From positions 1-57,812 of the forward strand of contig NZ_BAUT01000021.1 in the NCBI RefSeq assembly GCF_000513095.1: a stretch of DNA of 57,812 nucleotides, in the 5' to 3' direction. The notes under the pieces were generated by a model, which ran no database searches, was not told the origin of the DNA, and saw only the letters and a program-made list of their open reading frames with translations. A program made the translations under genes and the position numbers. This document shows, one piece after another, positions 54,303-57,812 of the stretch. Within the stretch, counting starts at the first letter, position 1. Each line of letters begins with the position of its first letter. The stretch is from Halalkalibacter wakoensis JCM 9140 (lineage in GTDB: Bacteria; Bacillota; Bacilli; Bacillales; Bacillaceae_D).

Positions 54303-57300
54303 ATGAAAATACCAAAGTTTGCTGTAAAAAATCCAGTTACAACGATTATGATGATGTGTCTGGTGCTGATCCTTGGCTTTGTTTCTTTTACGGGCTTAAG
54401 ACTAGATTTAATGCCAAATATTAATCCGCCCGTTGTGGCTGTTATGACAACATATCCAGGGGCAGGTCCTGAAGAAGTGGCAGATGTAGTCACGAAGCCA
54501 TTAGAAGAAGTGGTAGGGACAAGCTCTGGTTTAGAAACGATACAATCAAGAAGTAGTTCCAATTCTTCATTGATTATTGCTCAATATGAATGGGGAACAA
54601 ATATATCGGAGATAAGGGAAGATCTTAGCTCCATGTTAGGGATGGTTCAATTACCAGATGGTGTTGAAACTCCGATGCTCGTTAAATTTGATCCAACGAT
54701 GATGCCGATTGTCCAAGTCGCTGTTTCAAATGGTGAAGACATCGCTCATCTTCAAGAGTTGGTTGATGATACGATTGTCCCGCAGTTACAAAATATTAGC
54801 GGGGTCGCTAGTGTTAGTGTAACGGGAGGATTTGAAGAAGAAATTGTCGTTTCACTCAATGAAGAGGCGTTAGCAGAATATAACTTAACGCAATCACAAG
54901 TCGTTCAACTAATCCAAGGGAATAACATAACTTTCCCTGGTGGAGTTGTGGAAGAAGAGAATGAAAAGTTAAACTTACGTATTTTGGCAAGTGTAGAGTC
55001 GATTGAAGAACTAGAAAATGTACCTGTTAGTGTGACGCAAAATGGTGAAGAGTTAGATGTTGTCACATTAAATGAGATCGCGGATGTTAGTCTGGCTAAG
55101 AAAGACATCACGTCAATGGCTCGAACGAATGGCCGTGATAGCTTACTCATTAGTATTCAAAAAGAAGCATCGGCTAATACGGTAGCTGTCTCAAGCGACG
55201 TGCAAGATCGATTGGAAACGATCAAACAGGATCATAGCGAAGTGCGTTTTTCAGTCGCAAGTGATCAAGGGGAAGTCATTCAGGAATCAATCAATAATGT
55301 GCTATTAGCGCTTGTATTTGGAGCCGTTTTTGCGATAGCTGTTATTTATGCTTTTCTAAGGTCAGTGAAATCGACCGTCATTGTCGGGCTTGCTATCCCT
55401 ATTTCTGTCATTGCGACATTCGTATTAATGTACTTTACTGGAATGTCTCTTAACATTATGTCTCTGGGTGGTTTGGCTTTAGGAGTGGGGATGCTTGTTG
55501 ACAATGCGATTGTGGTCATTGAGAACATCTATCGCCACCTGACTTTAGGGAAATCGAGAAAGAAAGCAGCGATTTCAGGAGCTCAAGAAGTAAGTGGTGC
55601 TGTTACAGCTTCGATGCTCACAACTCTTTCGGTCTTTTTGCCAATCGTCTTTATCGGTGGAATGGTCGGTGAATTGTTTGAAGAGTTAGCCTTGACGGTT
55701 GTATTCTCATTAGTAGCATCTTGGATTGTTGCCTTAACCGTTGTACCTGCATTAGCTAGCTTCATGCTGAAAGTGGTCAAGGGGAAAGAAAGAAACGGAG
55801 AAAGAAAAGAAAGTCGATTGTATAAGAAAGTGATTACTTGGGCACTAGATAATCGTATCAAAACGTTACTCATTACGGCGGTTGCGTTTATCTCTTCATT
55901 GATGCTGATTCCTCAAGTTGGAACAGAGCTCATGCCGTCGCAAGATGAAGGCATATTTATAATCGATGTGGAAATGCCTGAGGGGACGACACTTTCAAGT
56001 ACATTAGAGGTTGTTGAACAAATTGAAAATGAACTAGAGACCGTCTCAGATGTTGACCTTGTGACAGCCTCAATTGGAAATGGCGATGCCATGATGGCTG
56101 CTGCGACAGGAAGTAGTGAAAATACGGGGACGATTACAGTTAAATTAGTTCCTGCAAGTGATCGATCTCATTCAACAGAGAGAATGATGAACGATTTTGA
56201 AGATCAACTAGAAGGCATTGACCGTAAGGCGACCGTTCGTTTCAGTCTAAGTAGTTCCATGGAAGCGATGATGGGCGCTTCGAACCAAATTGAGGTTATG
56301 CTGTTAGGAGATGATAGCGAACAACTGGAAGAATACTCTGCTGAATTAACCGAACGTTTATCTGACGAAAGTGATTTTAGAAGCGTGACTAATAGTGTGC
56401 AAGACGGTAAACCAGAGTATCAATATATGGTTGATAAAGATTTGGCGATGCAACATGGGCTAACGGCTTACCAAGTAGCGACGTTTATCAATGAATCTCT
56501 ACAAGGGATTGTTGCGACAACGATGTTTGATACAGAAGTTCGTGTGCAAATGGACGGTGTCTCCAATTCCAAGGAAGCAATAGAAGAGTTAATGATGCCA
56601 ACACAAAGTGGGCAAGACGTAGCGTTAAGTGAGATAGGAGAAATCGTGAAAGGTACAGGTCCTGTTACGGTTGTTAGAGATAACCAACAAGATTCGATTG
56701 TTGTGACAGCTGTTTTTGAGGATGTAGATATGGGTTCAGCTGCTTCAAGCATTCAAGCAACGGTTGATGAAATGATTGATGACCTATCTATTGATACAGA
56801 TGAAGTAGAGATCAAAGTCGCTGGTGGGGCTGAAATGATGGAAGAAGCCTTTTCTAGCTTAACACTAGCTGTTGTACTGGCGATAGTCTTTGTATATATG
56901 GTCATGGCGAGCAATTTGGTTCATTCGTACAACCGCTTATTATTATGTTTACATTGCCACTGGCGGTGATTGGAGTAATCGTAGGCTTACTCGTATCAGG
57001 ATATTCTTTTGGGATAACAGCGTTTTTAGGTGTTATCATTTTAGTAGGAATTGTGTTAAATAATGCGATTGTGTTCATTGACTATGCGAATCAGTTGCGT
57101 CATCAAAAAGCATCCGTGCGCGATGCACTGATCCAGACAGGATTAACTAGGTTGCGTCCAATTATTATGACGGCATTAACAACGATTTTAGGATTGTTGC
57201 CATTAGCAATTGGGGTAGGAGCAGGCGCTGAGATGCAGGCACCGATGGCTGTAGCGGTTATCGGAGGTTTAGTATCGTCGACAGTGTTAACTTTGGTTGT

Positions 57301-57490
57301 CATCCCAGTGCTCTATAGTTTGGTTGCAAGCATGAGTGGAATGAAGACCAAATGGAAACGTGCTAAACAAAAATATAGCGAAATCACAAAGGAATTAGAA
57401 GAAGAAGATCTGAAAGAGGAAGAGCGTGAAGCCAAAAAGGAAATCGCATCCACTCAAGATGAACAGAAAAACGTTAAAAAAGAAGAATAA
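54303..57490 (+). pseudogene. Second RND efflux transporter (SwrC-like), one frameshift
   Basis: About 1060 aa when corrected, from the ATG at 54303 (GGAAGAAG upstream). The first transmembrane helix (NPVTTIMMMCLVLILGFVS), pore loops, the SLGGLALGVGMLVDNAIVVIEN signature split over helix 4 and the C-terminal membrane half are present. The frame breaks near 56911: adding one C gives MASQFGSFVQPLIIMFTLP and continuity with the ORF that ends at 57490. The C-terminal tail is highly charged (Glu/Lys). It has no adaptor gene of its own next to it. A stem-loop and a response regulator gene follow. Confidence 0.87.
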
Positions 57491-57553
57491 CAATGAATTA
57501 AGGATGAAAATAGGATCTTCTTTCGATCGATAAAGATGATTCTAGCAGAAAAG

Positions 57554-57581
57554 AAGGATTAGGGGGCTCCCCCTAATCCTT
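57554..57581 (+). terminator. Stem-loop after the second pump gene
   Basis: AAGGATTAGGGG pairs perfectly with CCCCTAATCCTT around a 4-nt loop. The following T-run is short, so it may be a partial terminator or attenuator before the regulator gene. Confidence 0.6.
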
Positions 57582-57608
57582 TCAAACTAAAAGGAAGTGG
57601 GAGGTCAC

Positions 57609-57812
57609 ATGAGTAAAATTTTGGTCGTCGATGATGATAGAAACATTCGAAAATTAATAAGAGTGTATCTTGAAAGCAGTCAGTTTACGGTTCTTGAAGC
57701 GGGGGACGGCAAGGAAGCGTTAGATCTCCTTTTACATGAACAAGTTGATTTAGCTATAATTGATGTCATGATGCCGCATGTTGATGGATTAGAGTTAACG
57801 GAGGATAGATTG
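57609..57812 (+). CDS. Response regulator, cut by the window end
   Basis: The first 68 codons of a receiver domain: SKILVVDDDRNIRKLIRVYL with the acidic pocket (Asp8-Asp10) and the phosphoacceptor Asp52 in AIIDVMMPHVDGLEL. The sequence resembles OmpR/PhoP-type regulators; the DNA-binding domain lies outside the window. GGGAGG precedes the ATG by 4 nt. A histidine kinase gene probably follows. It comes 118 nt after the pump gene, whose promoter carries a direct repeat suited to this class of regulator. Confidence 0.85.
   Translation, partial: MSKILVVDDDRNIRKLIRVYLESSQFTVLEAGDGKEALDLLLHEQVDLAIIDVMMPHVDGLELTEDRL

Noticed and set aside
57603-57812. Frameshift in the response regulator (ELTEDRL at the window end)
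   Set aside because: The last codons look slightly unlike the usual motif, but too little sequence remains to judge.
1-57812. rRNA or tRNA genes, prophage, toxin-antitoxin or defence systems
   Set aside because: No sequence with these features was recognised on either strand.

Overview
The window looks like a chromosomal segment of a low-GC, Gram-positive, probably alkaliphilic Bacillaceae (Alkalihalobacillus/Halalkalibacter-like). This rests on AAGGAGG-type ribosome binding sites, strong sigma-A promoters, many SLH-domain proteins, B. subtilis-type relatives (SasA/YwaC, YugP, TuaH, SwrC) and a TupA-like ATP-grasp region. The theme of the window is the cell surface: S-layer proteins, their glycan, their secretion factors and envelope transport.

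Layout. 1-1400: non-coding, with a 21-bp tandem repeat array, hairpins and two doubtful small ORFs. 1418-5972: three secreted wall enzymes, a triple peptidoglycan-binding NlpC/P60 hydrolase, an SLH-anchored subtilase and an SLH-anchored NlpC/P60 hydrolase. 6299-7104: a frameshifted lipoprotein. 7779-11231: a 1150-residue S-layer protein behind a consensus TTGACA-17-TATAAT promoter and a leader of about 195 nt. 12169-33774: a polysaccharide cluster (O-antigen-ligase-like protein, ABC exporter with tandem ATPase domains, multidomain glycosyltransferases, ATP-grasp region, dTDP-rhamnose genes rfbACBD, rhamnosyltransferase-like proteins, a polyprenyl-phosphate sugar transferase), interrupted by a dead IS1182-type element. 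Its content resembles S-layer glycosylation (slg) loci. 34025-38858: a longer, frameshifted S-layer paralogue. 39231-44509: SLAP-domain proteins (including SlaP of the accessory Sec system), two paralogous acidic lipoproteins and an SLH protein, interleaved with a TolC-family protein. 44896-49967: HlyD-like lipoprotein, RND pump and TetR regulator. 50226-54074: small membrane protein, YugP-like peptidase, SasA alarmone synthetase, an unknown protein and an AI-2E-family transporter. 54303-57812: a second RND pump and the start of a response regulator, cut by the window end.

How the parts work together (inference). One or two S-layer proteins would be exported with SlaP, anchored by SLH domains to pyruvylated wall polymer, and decorated with a rhamnose-containing glycan assembled on a lipid carrier and flipped by the ABC exporter. 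A palindromic site, ACCGACCAGTCAGT, sits just downstream of the predicted transcription starts of the TolC-like and HlyD/RND/TetR units, with a degenerate copy in the S-layer leader, which suggests a TetR-controlled regulon joining export and S-layer. A second pattern, TTCATA-N5-TTCAYA-N9-TATAMT, precedes both the yugP-like gene and the second RND pump and may be the target of the response regulator at the right edge.

Caution: at least twelve single-base frameshifts break seven otherwise well conserved genes, several at homopolymers. Sequencing or assembly error is at least as likely as true gene decay; only the transposase looks genuinely degenerate.
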